Below are positions 1 to 7,891 of a stretch of 46,899 nucleotides of DNA, piece after piece. The stretch's first letter is position 1; each line of letters opens with the position of its first letter. A model generated the notes under the pieces. That model was given only the letters and a program-made list of their open reading frames with translations. It was not told where the DNA came from and searched no databases. Where the stretch lies: NCBI GenBank assembly GCA_035340715.1, contig DAOQTX010000015.1, positions 1-46,899 on the forward strand, given 5' to 3'. The stretch is from DAOQTX01 sp035340715 (lineage in GTDB: Bacteria; Bacteroidota; Bacteroidia; AKYH767-A; OLB10). Made by a program: the position numbers and the translations under genes.

Positions 1-374
1 AAGAAGGTGAAGAATTATTTTATCAAGTGGAAGGCGATATTGTTGTGAAAACAATTCAAGATGGCAAACATGTGGATTACACTATCAAAGAAGGAGAAAT
101 GTTTTTGTTACCTCCAAATATTCCACATTCGCCACAGCGACCTGCCAATACTGTTGGATTGGTTATTGAGCGCTACCGTGAACCAAGCGAACAGGATTCC
201 TGTCAATGGTATTGTGAGCATTGTGCAGCTAAGATTTACGAAGAGTTTTTTGATTTAAGTGATATCGTTGGTCAGTTGCCAAAAATAATGAGCGCATTTT
301 ATGCCGATGAGAAAAAAAGAACTTGCGATGCTTGTGGCCATGTAATGGCTCCTCCCGCACCTATCCCTGCATAA
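1..374 (+). CDS. nbaC: 3-hydroxyanthranilate 3,4-dioxygenase, C-terminal part (cut by window edge)
   Basis: The reading frame is open from base 3 and the start lies outside the window, so about 123 C-terminal residues of a family usually near 175 are visible. The enzyme is a cupin-fold Fe(II) dioxygenase that opens the ring of 3-hydroxyanthranilate to 2-amino-3-carboxymuconate semialdehyde in the kynurenine pathway. Visible hallmarks are EELFYQ, whose glutamate is an expected iron ligand, the block EGEMFLLPPNIPHSPQR with the distal histidine ligand, and GLVIERYRE. The C-terminal half carries the two Cys pairs of the rubredoxin-like metal site found in bacterial members (WYCEHC and CDAC). The product is the substrate of the next gene. 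A GTG at base 27 could be taken as a start, but it would delete an iron ligand, so it is not real. Confidence 0.93.
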   Translation, partial: EGEELFYQVEGDIVVKTIQDGKHVDYTIKEGEMFLLPPNIPHSPQRPANTVGLVIERYREPSEQDSCQWYCEHCAAKIYEEFFDLSDIVGQLPKIMSAFYADEKKRTCDACGHVMAPPAPIPA

Positions 375-395
375 TTTAGTTTATAAATATTATTC

Positions 396-430
396 AAACC
401 TTGTAGCGGAAATGCGCAAGGTTTTTTTAT
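396..430 (+). terminator. Hairpin plus T-tract between the two kynurenine-pathway genes
   Basis: Bases 396-403 (AAACCTTG) are perfectly complementary to 417-424 (CAAGGTTT), with a 13-base loop, and the right arm runs into seven T (422-428). This has the form of an intrinsic terminator downstream of the dioxygenase. It ends only about 10 bases before the ATG of the decarboxylase. Either transcription is attenuated here or the decarboxylase depends on read-through; no separate promoter is evident. Confidence 0.6.
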
Positions 431-439
431 TTTAACTCA

Positions 440-1447
440 ATGAAAATAGACATTCATACACACATTCTACCGAAGAACATACCGTCATGGAAAAATAAAT
501 TTGGTTACGGTGGATTTATCACATTAGACCATCACAAAAGTTGTTGTGCCCGTATGCTCAAAGATGATGGCACGTTCTTTCGTGAAATTGAAGACAATTG
601 TTGGAGTGCCGAAACCAGACTGAAAGAATGTGATGCTCATGGAGTACATGTTCAAGTGCTCAGTACTGTTCCGGTTATGTTTTCGTATTGGACTAAACCG
701 AGTGACGGACTGGAGGTTGCAAAATACCTTAATGATCACATAGCCGATATTGTTCATCGATTTCCGAAACGATTTGTTGGATTAGGCACCTTGCCCATGC
801 AAGATCCTGATTTGGCTATACAAGAATTGCATCGCTGCAAAGAAATTGGGCTTGCAGGAATTCAAATTGGTTCTCACATCAATCAGTGGAATTTAAATGC
901 TCCAGAGTTATTCCCAATATTTGAAGCATGTTCAAAAATAGGTATGTCTGTTTTCGTTCATCCTTGGGAGATGATGGGACAAGAAAAAATGACTCGCTAT
1001 TGGTTGCCGTGGTTGGTGGGTATGCCAGCCGAAACTTCATTAGCCATTTGTTCTATGATTTTTGGAGGTGTTTTTGAAAGGCTCCCCAAGCTGAAAGTAG
1101 CTTTTGCTCATGGTGGAGGAAGTTTTCCGGCTACCTTAGGTCGTATTAAACATGGTTTTGATTGCCGTCCCGATTTAGTTGCAATTGACAATCCAATCTC
1201 TCCGGAAAAATATATTGGTAAATTTTTTATCGATTCTTTGGTTCATGATGAACGAACATTAGAATTTATAGTAGAACTATTTGGCGCAGATCACATTGCA
1301 TTAGGTTCAGATTATCCTTTCCCATTGGGAGAGCAAATACCAGGCACACTTATACAATCGATGTCATTTAGTGAAGAGGTAAAACAACTTCTATTGTATG
1401 GCAGCGCTCTGCGTTGGTTGAATCTCAACAAACAAGATTTCATTTAA
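440..1447 (+). CDS. nbaD: 2-amino-3-carboxymuconate-6-semialdehyde decarboxylase (ACMSD)
   Basis: This is a zinc-dependent decarboxylase of the amidohydrolase superfamily, 335 residues, the normal length. It converts 2-amino-3-carboxymuconate semialdehyde to 2-aminomuconate semialdehyde, diverting kynurenine-pathway carbon from quinolinate/NAD synthesis to catabolism. The expected metal and catalytic residues are present with the spacing of characterised bacterial ACMSDs: H6 and H8 (IDIHTHILP), H174 (VHPWEMMG), H224 (AHGGGSFP) and D291 (GSDYPFPLGE). R48 in FFREI matches the substrate-binding arginine. The gene lies directly downstream of the dioxygenase that makes its substrate, which strengthens the call. 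Kynureninase and the hydroxylase, if present, would be upstream of the window. Confidence 0.95.
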   Translation: MKIDIHTHILPKNIPSWKNKFGYGGFITLDHHKSCCARMLKDDGTFFREIEDNCWSAETRLKECDAHGVHVQVLSTVPVMFSYWTKPSDGLEVAKYLNDHIADIVHRFPKRFVGLGTLPMQDPDLAIQELHRCKEIGLAGIQIGSHINQWNLNAPELFPIFEACSKIGMSVFVHPWEMMGQEKMTRYWLPWLVGMPAETSLAICSMIFGGVFERLPKLKVAFAHGGGSFPATLGRIKHGFDCRPDLVAIDNPISPEKYIGKFFIDSLVHDERTLEFIVELFGADHIALGSDYPFPLGEQIPGTLIQSMSFSEEVKQLLLYGSALRWLNLNKQDFI

Positions 1448-1468
1448 TAGTTTCGATACACTACAATA

Positions 1469-1502
1469 TAAAAAGCCCTTCCATTTCTGAAAGGGCTTTT
1501 TA
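1469..1502. terminator. Bidirectional intrinsic terminator
   Basis: A perfect 10-bp stem (AAAAGCCCTT at 1471-1480 with AAGGGCTTTT at 1491-1500, extendable by two A-T pairs) encloses a 10-base loop. The A-rich left arm and T-rich right arm let it work on both strands. It sits between the convergent ACMSD gene (+) and the T9SS repeat protein (-), as expected for a shared terminator. Confidence 0.85.
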
Positions 1503-1522
1503 CTAAATAAACATTAAGAGGG

Positions 1523-4500
1523 TTAATTCATTATGGAGAAGTTGCTTTGTATCACCTTATCTTTCCCAACAAAACGAATTCGGTAAATTCCATTCTCCAT
1601 TCTGTTCAAATCAAATGAATGCGGCTCTCCCTTGATATGATATACCATACCCTGATATACTACTCTTCCGGTTTGATCGAATACAGACACTTCAAAATTC
1701 TCATTATCTAAATTCTCATCCAACATTATGGAGAATACTCCCATATTTGGATTAGGATAAATGAGCATGCTTTGGATGAATGCATTATCATCCATTTTCT
1801 CACCTGATCCAGCTATAGCCGGTTGATTTACATTTTTGTTCTTACTCACTGTACATCCCTTTGAATCGGTAACGGTACAAGTATAGGTTCCTGCAGTTAG
1901 TCCAGTTATAGTAGAGGTAGTAGCTCCATTATTCCAAACATAACTATATGGTGCGTTACCTCCTGCAGGAGTTGCAGTACAAGTTCCATCCGAACCTCCG
2001 TTGGTGGTAACATCTGTTTTCGTCATATTAATCCAAAGTATAGCAGGCTCAGGAATTACAACAGTGTTTTTTCTGGTGCAACCATTAGCATCGGTAGTTA
2101 TACAACTGTATACTCCTTTGGCCAAGCCGGTAGCAGTATTGGTAGTTTGTGCCGGAACAGTATTCCAAACATACGTATAAGGAGGAGTGCCTCCGGTAAT
2201 ATTTACGGTACAAGCACCATCATTACCTCCGTTACAAGAAACCGGAGTTTTAACTTTCGTTCCCAATAACTTATTTGGTTGCGTTACTGTTATTGAAACA
2301 GATGCAGTACATCCATTAGCATCGGTAACTGTGAATGTATAGTTGCCCGCTTTTACGGCCGGTCTGTTTTTGTTCGTTCTTCCATCGCTCCATAAATAGG
2401 TAAATGGTTGTGTTCCTCCACTGATTTGAATATACATAGAACCATCGTTAGATTTATAGCAACTTAAGTTGGTCACGGTAGTACTTAATGTCATTCCCGG
2501 ATAAACAGTAACGCTTTGAGGAGCTGATGTACGATCACATAAAGCAGCATTGTAAACAGTTACGCTGTAACTGCCAGTAGTGCTCACTGTAATAGATTGA
2601 GTAGTTGCTCCGTTGCTCCACAAATAAGAGTTTGCACTGCTCGACATAAGAGTTACTGAGCCTCCACTACAGAAACTAGTAGCACCACTAGGAGTAATGG
2701 TAGGCACACCTGGTTGACTAAACACGGTATTACCCGATACATTGTTACATATTCCGGAAGCACCAAATGAATAACTTCTCAAATAATACGTTCCAGGGCT
2801 TAGATTAGTAAATGCTATTGCGCCATTGGTGGTTTGAACTACACCGTTAGCAATTCCATTTTTATATAGTTGCACCGAGTACGGAGCCACGCCTCCGCTA
2901 ACCGTATAGTTGATTGAACCATTACAAGGTATCGTTTGCGAAGAAGAATTGATTACCACAGTATTCAAGCATCGCTCCTGAAAAGTAGCGGTTATTCGAT
3001 ATGCTCCAAAGCTGTTAAATCCTTGTGATAGCCTTATATAATATGTTCCTACAGCTAATCCGGTCAAAGATAAATTTGTAGTAGGATTCTGAAATAGGAA
3101 AGACTGAAGCGGTGCTGCTGCGGTGTCAGAGTACAAATCATAATATACGTATGGATAAGATCCGTTGTGTACGTTTTGCTCCAACTCAAATTTTATTCGT
3201 AAGGTATCATTGCTATCAAAACCTATTTTCCACCAGTCCACTTGGTCATAGGTAGAATTGTAATAATAATTAATGTGCCCAGTAGTTGCCGTATTGGCTG
3301 CCAATGTAGTGGCCAATTTAGCGTAATCGTTATTAGAAGAATTCTCAGCCGCAAAAGTCTTTGGTGTAAAAGAGGAACTTAATGTATAAGGAGAAAACTC
3401 AGTGGTATAATAATTCCTGATATTGATATAATAAGTACCGGCTGCTAAGTTGATCAAACTGTATGTTGCAGTGTTAGTTGTATAATTGCCTCCCAACAAG
3501 GTTGTACCATCATAATCAAATACTTGAGCAAAAACGTTTTGACTGTTGTGTGAGGTTATGGTCCATTCCAATTTACCATCTTGTGGCAAAGTAATACTAT
3601 ACCAATCATTTAAATCGTCATATCCATTATAGGCGTAACCAATATGACCAACGGAAGTACTATTTATCGGCAAAACATTTGCAGCTGTATACAGGTCATT
3701 ATTTCCAATATCGTTTGCATATCCCGTTGTTGTATATGTATTTGAAATCTGGTAAGGTGCATACTCCCAATTATAGTAAGTAAAAACCTTTAAATAATAA
3801 ACACCTTGAGCCATTCCATTTCTGGAATACGTAGCCGAAGTGGTAGTATAATTTCCAGCCAAAAGTGTTGTTGTGTCACCATCATACAATTGTGCAAATA
3901 CATTCTGTCCGTTGGAAACAGTTAAGGTATAGCTCAATAATCCATCTTCAGTAACGGTAATAGAATACCAATCGGTATGATCGACTGTGCCGTTGTATCT
4001 ATATCCAATATGTCCTTGCATAGTACCATTTAATGGCATTATTGTAGGATTACTGGCATAGTTGTTCATTCCCATATCATTGTTATAACCGGGTGTGGTG
4101 TAGTTATTGATCAGTGTATATGGAGCATACTCAGAACTGTAATATGTGTAGATCTTAATGTAATATATGCCGGGTGCCATTCCACCCTTACTATACGTTG
4201 CTGAGGTAGTTGTATAATTTCCTGCAAGTACCGAGGTGCCATTACCATCATAAAGAACCGCAAATACATTCTGGCCATTACCTGAACGAATGGTATACGA
4301 TAAATCTCCGTCTTGAGTAACATTTAATGCATACCAATCGGCAGTATCTTTTGAATAACCATTGTAATAGTAGTTCACATGCCCTGTGGTTGAATCATTA
4401 AGATTCAAAACTTGTGCACTTAGATAACTATCATTAAATTCAATATCATTGGCCTCGGTAGGAGTAGTAAAGTTTATAGTAAAGCTGTAGGTGGTCGATT

Positions 4501-4864
4501 CCGTACCAAAATAAGGCTTCAACCTTATGTAGTAAGTACCTGCAGCTAATCCATTCACATATACATTGCTGTTTCCTGCTGTATAAACTGAAGTAGAAAG
4601 CTGTATTACTCCAAGCGTATCAAAAACTTCGCAAAAAACATTTTGTCCATTCAGAGATGAAAAAGGAATGTGCAGATTGCCGTCATTTAGTGTATTAAAA
4701 TACCACCAATCTGTTTCTCCATTAGGATTAAACTGACCTGTACCGCTTTGACCGATGGAGATTAAATCGGCCTGACCCCAGGTATCATTGTTTTCTGATT
4801 CTCCAATAGCAGATGCTCTAAAAGCAACTGCGATTAATAGGATAAATAAATAGAGCTTTTTCAT
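1523..4864 (-). CDS. Large T9SS-secreted repeat protein (pre-peptidase-like and SprB repeats)
   Basis: A 1113-residue predicted cell-surface or secreted protein. Residues 1-20 form a signal peptide. Five pre-peptidase C-terminal-like beta domains follow (about 21-135, 138-255, 258-377, 381-500 and 505-630), each with a D-W-W/Y strand and most with a QNVF motif. Next come a Cys-containing module (632-716), an Ig-like module (720-790) and three SprB-type repeats (about 793-863, 865-940, 942-1015) with SGG/TGGTxPYTYxW and TDANGCT motifs. Residues about 1030-1113 are a type A T9SS sorting domain (IYPNPNMGVFSI, then GIYRIRF). No catalytic motif is visible, so an adhesin or matrix role is more likely than an enzyme; this is inference. 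SprB repeats are known from gliding-motility adhesins. The gene stands alone, flanked by a terminator and a divergently transcribed kinase gene. Confidence 0.88.
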   Translation of the reverse strand: MKKLYLFILLIAVAFRASAIGESENNDTWGQADLISIGQSGTGQFNPNGETDWWYFNTLNDGNLHIPFSSLNGQNVFCEVFDTLGVIQLSTSVYTAGNSNVYVNGLAAGTYYIRLKPYFGTESTTYSFTINFTTPTEANDIEFNDSYLSAQVLNLNDSTTGHVNYYYNGYSKDTADWYALNVTQDGDLSYTIRSGNGQNVFAVLYDGNGTSVLAGNYTTTSATYSKGGMAPGIYYIKIYTYYSSEYAPYTLINNYTTPGYNNDMGMNNYASNPTIMPLNGTMQGHIGYRYNGTVDHTDWYSITVTEDGLLSYTLTVSNGQNVFAQLYDGDTTTLLAGNYTTTSATYSRNGMAQGVYYLKVFTYYNWEYAPYQISNTYTTTGYANDIGNNDLYTAANVLPINSTSVGHIGYAYNGYDDLNDWYSITLPQDGKLEWTITSHNSQNVFAQVFDYDGTTLLGGNYTTNTATYSLINLAAGTYYINIRNYYTTEFSPYTLSSSFTPKTFAAENSSNNDYAKLATTLAANTATTGHINYYYNSTYDQVDWWKIGFDSNDTLRIKFELEQNVHNGSYPYVYYDLYSDTAAAPLQSFLFQNPTTNLSLTGLAVGTYYIRLSQGFNSFGAYRITATFQERCLNTVVINSSSQTIPCNGSINYTVSGGVAPYSVQLYKNGIANGVVQTTNGAIAFTNLSPGTYYLRSYSFGASGICNNVSGNTVFSQPGVPTITPSGATSFCSGGSVTLMSSSANSYLWSNGATTQSITVSTTGSYSVTVYNAALCDRTSAPQSVTVYPGMTLSTTVTNLSCYKSNDGSMYIQISGGTQPFTYLWSDGRTNKNRPAVKAGNYTFTVTDANGCTASVSITVTQPNKLLGTKVKTPVSCNGGNDGACTVNITGGTPPYTYVWNTVPAQTTNTATGLAKGVYSCITTDANGCTRKNTVVIPEPAILWINMTKTDVTTNGGSDGTCTATPAGGNAPYSYVWNNGATTSTITGLTAGTYTCTVTDSKGCTVSKNKNVNQPAIAGSGEKMDDNAFIQSMLIYPNPNMGVFSIMLDENLDNENFEVSVFDQTGRVVYQGMVYHIKGEPHSFDLNRMENGIYRIRFVGKDKVIQSNFSIMN

Positions 4865-5004
4865 ATGAGTTTGAATTAGATTAGAAACAAAAGTCTTTCA
4901 ATTCAAAATTCCTTACAATACTCAATTTATAGTAGCAGTATAATCTGCTTCATCTAAAGTCAGGATATTTGACTTTTCGTACTTTTAGGCTTGATTTTAT
5001 TGAT

Positions 5005-6918
5005 ATGAAGTATAACATTAGCTTGGTATTGCTACTATTGGTTTGTATACAAACAGACGTTTGGAGTCAAACCGAATTAATCAATCGAACCAGAATAGAG
5101 TATTATTCCAGCTCTGATTCGAATACCAAAAAGAATTTACTTCTGCGCTTATTATCAAATTCTTTTTCGCTTCCAAACGATTCGATCATACATTACATCA
5201 ATGAGAGTGAAAAATTAGGTAGTATGGCTCTTGAAGATGTTTTAAGATTTAGAATGTATACTGCGCAACATAAATTATTCAAAGGGAATAACAAAGAGGC
5301 GCAAACGATAGCAGATAGTATCATTTCCATTAGCAAGGAAAATGAAGATCAAATTTCTATTTGGAGCGAAAGCATGGGCTTGAAAATTTCTGGCTTGATT
5401 AGAAGCAACCAAAATAAAATTGCTTATGAGTACAGTATGGAGCTGCTCAAAATTGCAGAAGCAAAAAGAGATAGCTTTTGGATTGCCAAATCCTATAATT
5501 ATATCGGATGGTCAAATATGGAGTTGGGGAAATTTTCTGAAGCAATTTCATGGTTTCATAAAAGCACTCATTTTGTAAAATCCGCTTCCATAGAAAATCG
5601 ATTAGGAACTTTGTATTCTAATCTTTCATCGAGTTACAATAACCTCAGCCAGAAAGACTCCGCCTTATTTTATATCAATAAAGCCATGCAGGCGAATGAA
5701 AACATTGGTAATCTAACCGGACTTTGCAATAGTTTGAATATTCGAGCAGATATTTATGCTAATGCAAAAAGATATAATGAGGCTGAAGCCGATTTAACAA
5801 ATGCTTTGTACTATCGTGAACAGTTGGGTGATTTACTTTATATCGTTTCCGATTTGGGCCAGTTGTCAAACTTCTATGCTTCCGTTGGCAAATACAAACA
5901 AGGCATAGAAACAGCATTAAAAGGAATTCAAATAGCTAGAGGGACAAAATACCTTTCAAGGCTCATCTTTATTTATAAGGCATTAGCCGAAAACTACAAA
6001 TTGGCTAAAGACGAATTCAATCATGCTATCGCCTTAGAAAAAATTGTTACACTGAATGATTCATTGTATAACCTCAATTCAGCGGAGGCGTTGGCAGATA
6101 TACGTACGAAATACGATCTTCAAAAAAAGGAAAACATCATTCTACAACAAGAGGCACGATTGGAAAAAAATAAATTATTGCTGATTGGCTCCATAATATT
6201 ATTTGTATTAATCATTATCCTCCTCTATACCCTTTACCGCAACTACAAGCATGTTACCCACAAAAAAATTGAACGATCAGCTGCTTTGCAAAAAGCAAAT
6301 CAAATACGAGCGGTAATGATGGCTAAAGAGTCGGAAAGAAAGCGTATAGCCGCAGACTTGCACGATAATTTAGGAGCCTATGCTGCGGCAATAGGATCTA
6401 ATGTAAAACAATTGCAAGGTACAGGCCATCTTGATCCAACTTTAACCATACAATTAGAGGAAAATGCAAATCAAATGGTTACCCAATTAGCCGATACCAT
6501 TTGGGTATTGAAAAATGAAGAACTTTCGCTTACTGTGCTTGCCGACCGTTTTAAACTTTGGTTACAAAGGTTAATTAAGAATTATCCTGAAGTCATTAGT
6601 TTCTATTCTGAAAATATTGAAGAAGAAAAATATTTGACCCCTGCCGAAGGTTTGAATCTATTTATGATATTAAAAGAATGCACTACAAACGCTCTTAAAC
6701 ACAGTGCCTGCAGCGAATTGAAAATTGCTTTTCAGTCGGGTAAGAATTCTTTGATAACTATTCAAGACAATGGCAAAGGCATGCATGTAAATTCTAGTGA
6801 AGGCAATGGTATAAAAAATGTTAAAAGTAGAGCTGAGTTGATTAATGTTTTAGTGTTTTGGGATTCATTGCCTGAAGGAACAAGAGTACGCATTGAATGG
6901 CCGACTACTACAAATTAA
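5005..6918 (+). CDS. TPR-containing sensor histidine kinase (HisKA_3 / NarX-like)
   Basis: A membrane-bound kinase of 637 residues from the ATG at 5005, which begins a proper signal peptide; an in-frame TTG at 4969 is less likely. Residues to about 22 are the signal peptide. A long extracytoplasmic helical region of tetratricopeptide-like repeats spans roughly 60-380, and one membrane segment lies at about 391-411 (LLLIGSIILFVLIIILLY). The dimerisation/phosphoacceptor helix contains ESERKRIAADLHDN with the phosphorylated histidine at about 453. A HATPase domain follows with an N-box (LKECTTNALKHS), a G1 box (QDNGKGM) and a G2 box (GNGIKNVKSRAELI). It pairs with the response regulator 52 bases downstream. 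The signal sensed cannot be read from the sequence. Confidence 0.9.
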   Translation: MKYNISLVLLLLVCIQTDVWSQTELINRTRIEYYSSSDSNTKKNLLLRLLSNSFSLPNDSIIHYINESEKLGSMALEDVLRFRMYTAQHKLFKGNNKEAQTIADSIISISKENEDQISIWSESMGLKISGLIRSNQNKIAYEYSMELLKIAEAKRDSFWIAKSYNYIGWSNMELGKFSEAISWFHKSTHFVKSASIENRLGTLYSNLSSSYNNLSQKDSALFYINKAMQANENIGNLTGLCNSLNIRADIYANAKRYNEAEADLTNALYYREQLGDLLYIVSDLGQLSNFYASVGKYKQGIETALKGIQIARGTKYLSRLIFIYKALAENYKLAKDEFNHAIALEKIVTLNDSLYNLNSAEALADIRTKYDLQKKENIILQQEARLEKNKLLLIGSIILFVLIIILLYTLYRNYKHVTHKKIERSAALQKANQIRAVMMAKESERKRIAADLHDNLGAYAAAIGSNVKQLQGTGHLDPTLTIQLEENANQMVTQLADTIWVLKNEELSLTVLADRFKLWLQRLIKNYPEVISFYSENIEEEKYLTPAEGLNLFMILKECTTNALKHSACSELKIAFQSGKNSLITIQDNGKGMHVNSSEGNGIKNVKSRAELINVLVFWDSLPEGTRVRIEWPTTTN

Positions 6919-6970
6919 GTATTTTAACTACGCGATAAGAACTTGATTTTTATGCAGGAAAATAATTGAG

Positions 6971-7642
6971 ATGAATATAGCATTAGTAGAAGATAATCCG
7001 GTAAACCGAAATAGTTTTATCCAAAAAATGGAACCAATAGAAGATGTTGAGATTAGTTTCATTTCGAATAGTGGAATAGAGTTTTTAGAAAAAATAAAAA
7101 AAAGTCCGGTAGCCTATTTCCCTCAAGTAGTCTTTATGGATATTCAGATGGAAGAACTGAACGGTATAGAAACAGTGAGTATCGCCAAAGCATTATATCC
7201 CGAAATACATTTTATCATGTTTACCGTTTTTGAAGATGATGACAATATTTTTGATGCCATTCAAGCAGGCGCTTCGGGTTATCTATTGAAACATGAATCG
7301 GCAAGTGCCATACATTTATCCATTAAAGAAGTTTTAGAATATGGAGGTGCTCCTTTAAGTCCTGCTATCGCACGCAAAACACTTCAGTTGCTCAATCGAA
7401 ATTCTCAAAACAATTCCAGCAAACCGAATCTCTCTATCGATTTATTAGTCTCCGATAGAGAAAAAGAAATTTTATTGCATATGGTGAATGGATATGATGC
7501 TAAGCGTATTGCCGAGTTGAGCAATATTAGTGTTCTTACAGTACGAAAACATATTGCCAATATTTATACTAAGCTTCATGTAAATTCAAAAGCACAAGTG
7601 ATTTCCTTAGCCCATAAAAACAAATGGGTGCAAAGTAATTGA
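6971..7642 (+). CDS. Response regulator, NarL/FixJ family
   Basis: A DNA-binding transcriptional regulator of 223 residues, cognate partner of the preceding kinase by gene order. The receiver domain (about 1-120) has the acidic pair E7/D8, the phosphoacceptor D57 (VVFMDIQM), T85 and K107 (YLLKHES). A LuxR-type helix-turn-helix occupies about 157-217 (SDREKEILLHMVNGYDAKRIAE, then TVRKHIANIYTKLHVNSK; internal residues shown in part). There is no adjacent operon that would be the obvious target, and the downstream gene is separated by 249 bases. Confidence 0.93.
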   Translation: MNIALVEDNPVNRNSFIQKMEPIEDVEISFISNSGIEFLEKIKKSPVAYFPQVVFMDIQMEELNGIETVSIAKALYPEIHFIMFTVFEDDDNIFDAIQAGASGYLLKHESASAIHLSIKEVLEYGGAPLSPAIARKTLQLLNRNSQNNSSKPNLSIDLLVSDREKEILLHMVNGYDAKRIAELSNISVLTVRKHIANIYTKLHVNSKAQVISLAHKNKWVQSN

Positions 7643-7853
7643 ATTATCATTCACTAAAAATTGCAATTGCCTTATGGATATGTATGGAGATAAAACATTA
7701 TTACAAACTTCATCCCAACCATTTTTTTTGATTTATCATCATTCAAATCAGAGGTATATATATTAGAGCTAATTGCCGAAAAAGAAGTATTTCAAAGCTT
7801 AAATTCATTGATCAAGCCATAAACAGCAATTAGCGTTTGTTGATGATTAGCTG

Positions 7854-7861
7854 TATCTTTA
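7854..7861 (+). promoter_or_regulatory. Possible -7 element of the PurF-like gene
   Basis: TATCTTTA matches the Bacteroidota -7 consensus TAnnTTTG at 7 of 8 positions, 30 bases before the ATG at 7892. No TTTG lies at the right distance upstream (the nearest, 7836-7839, is only 14 bases away), so the call is weak. The rest of the 249-base gap 7643-7891 is AT-rich and shows nothing else I can name. Confidence 0.3.
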
Positions 7862-7891
7862 CAGGCTCTTAGGACAATATATCATTCCTCT

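Noticed and set aside
1523..4864. Tandem DNA repeats as a CRISPR array or mobile element
   Set aside because: The repetition follows protein domains in one open reading frame; there are no short identical repeats with unique spacers, and no cas or transposase genes.
4968..4987. TTTG and TACTTTTA upstream of the sensor kinase as a promoter
   Set aside because: The elements are only 8 bases apart, against the required 19-21, so they do not form a promoter pair.
7694..7823. Short open stretch reading ...EVYILELIAEKEVFQSLNSLIKP
   Set aside because: It looks protein-like but has no ATG, GTG or TTG start and no promoter, and lies in an AT-rich spacer; chance or a remnant cannot be separated.
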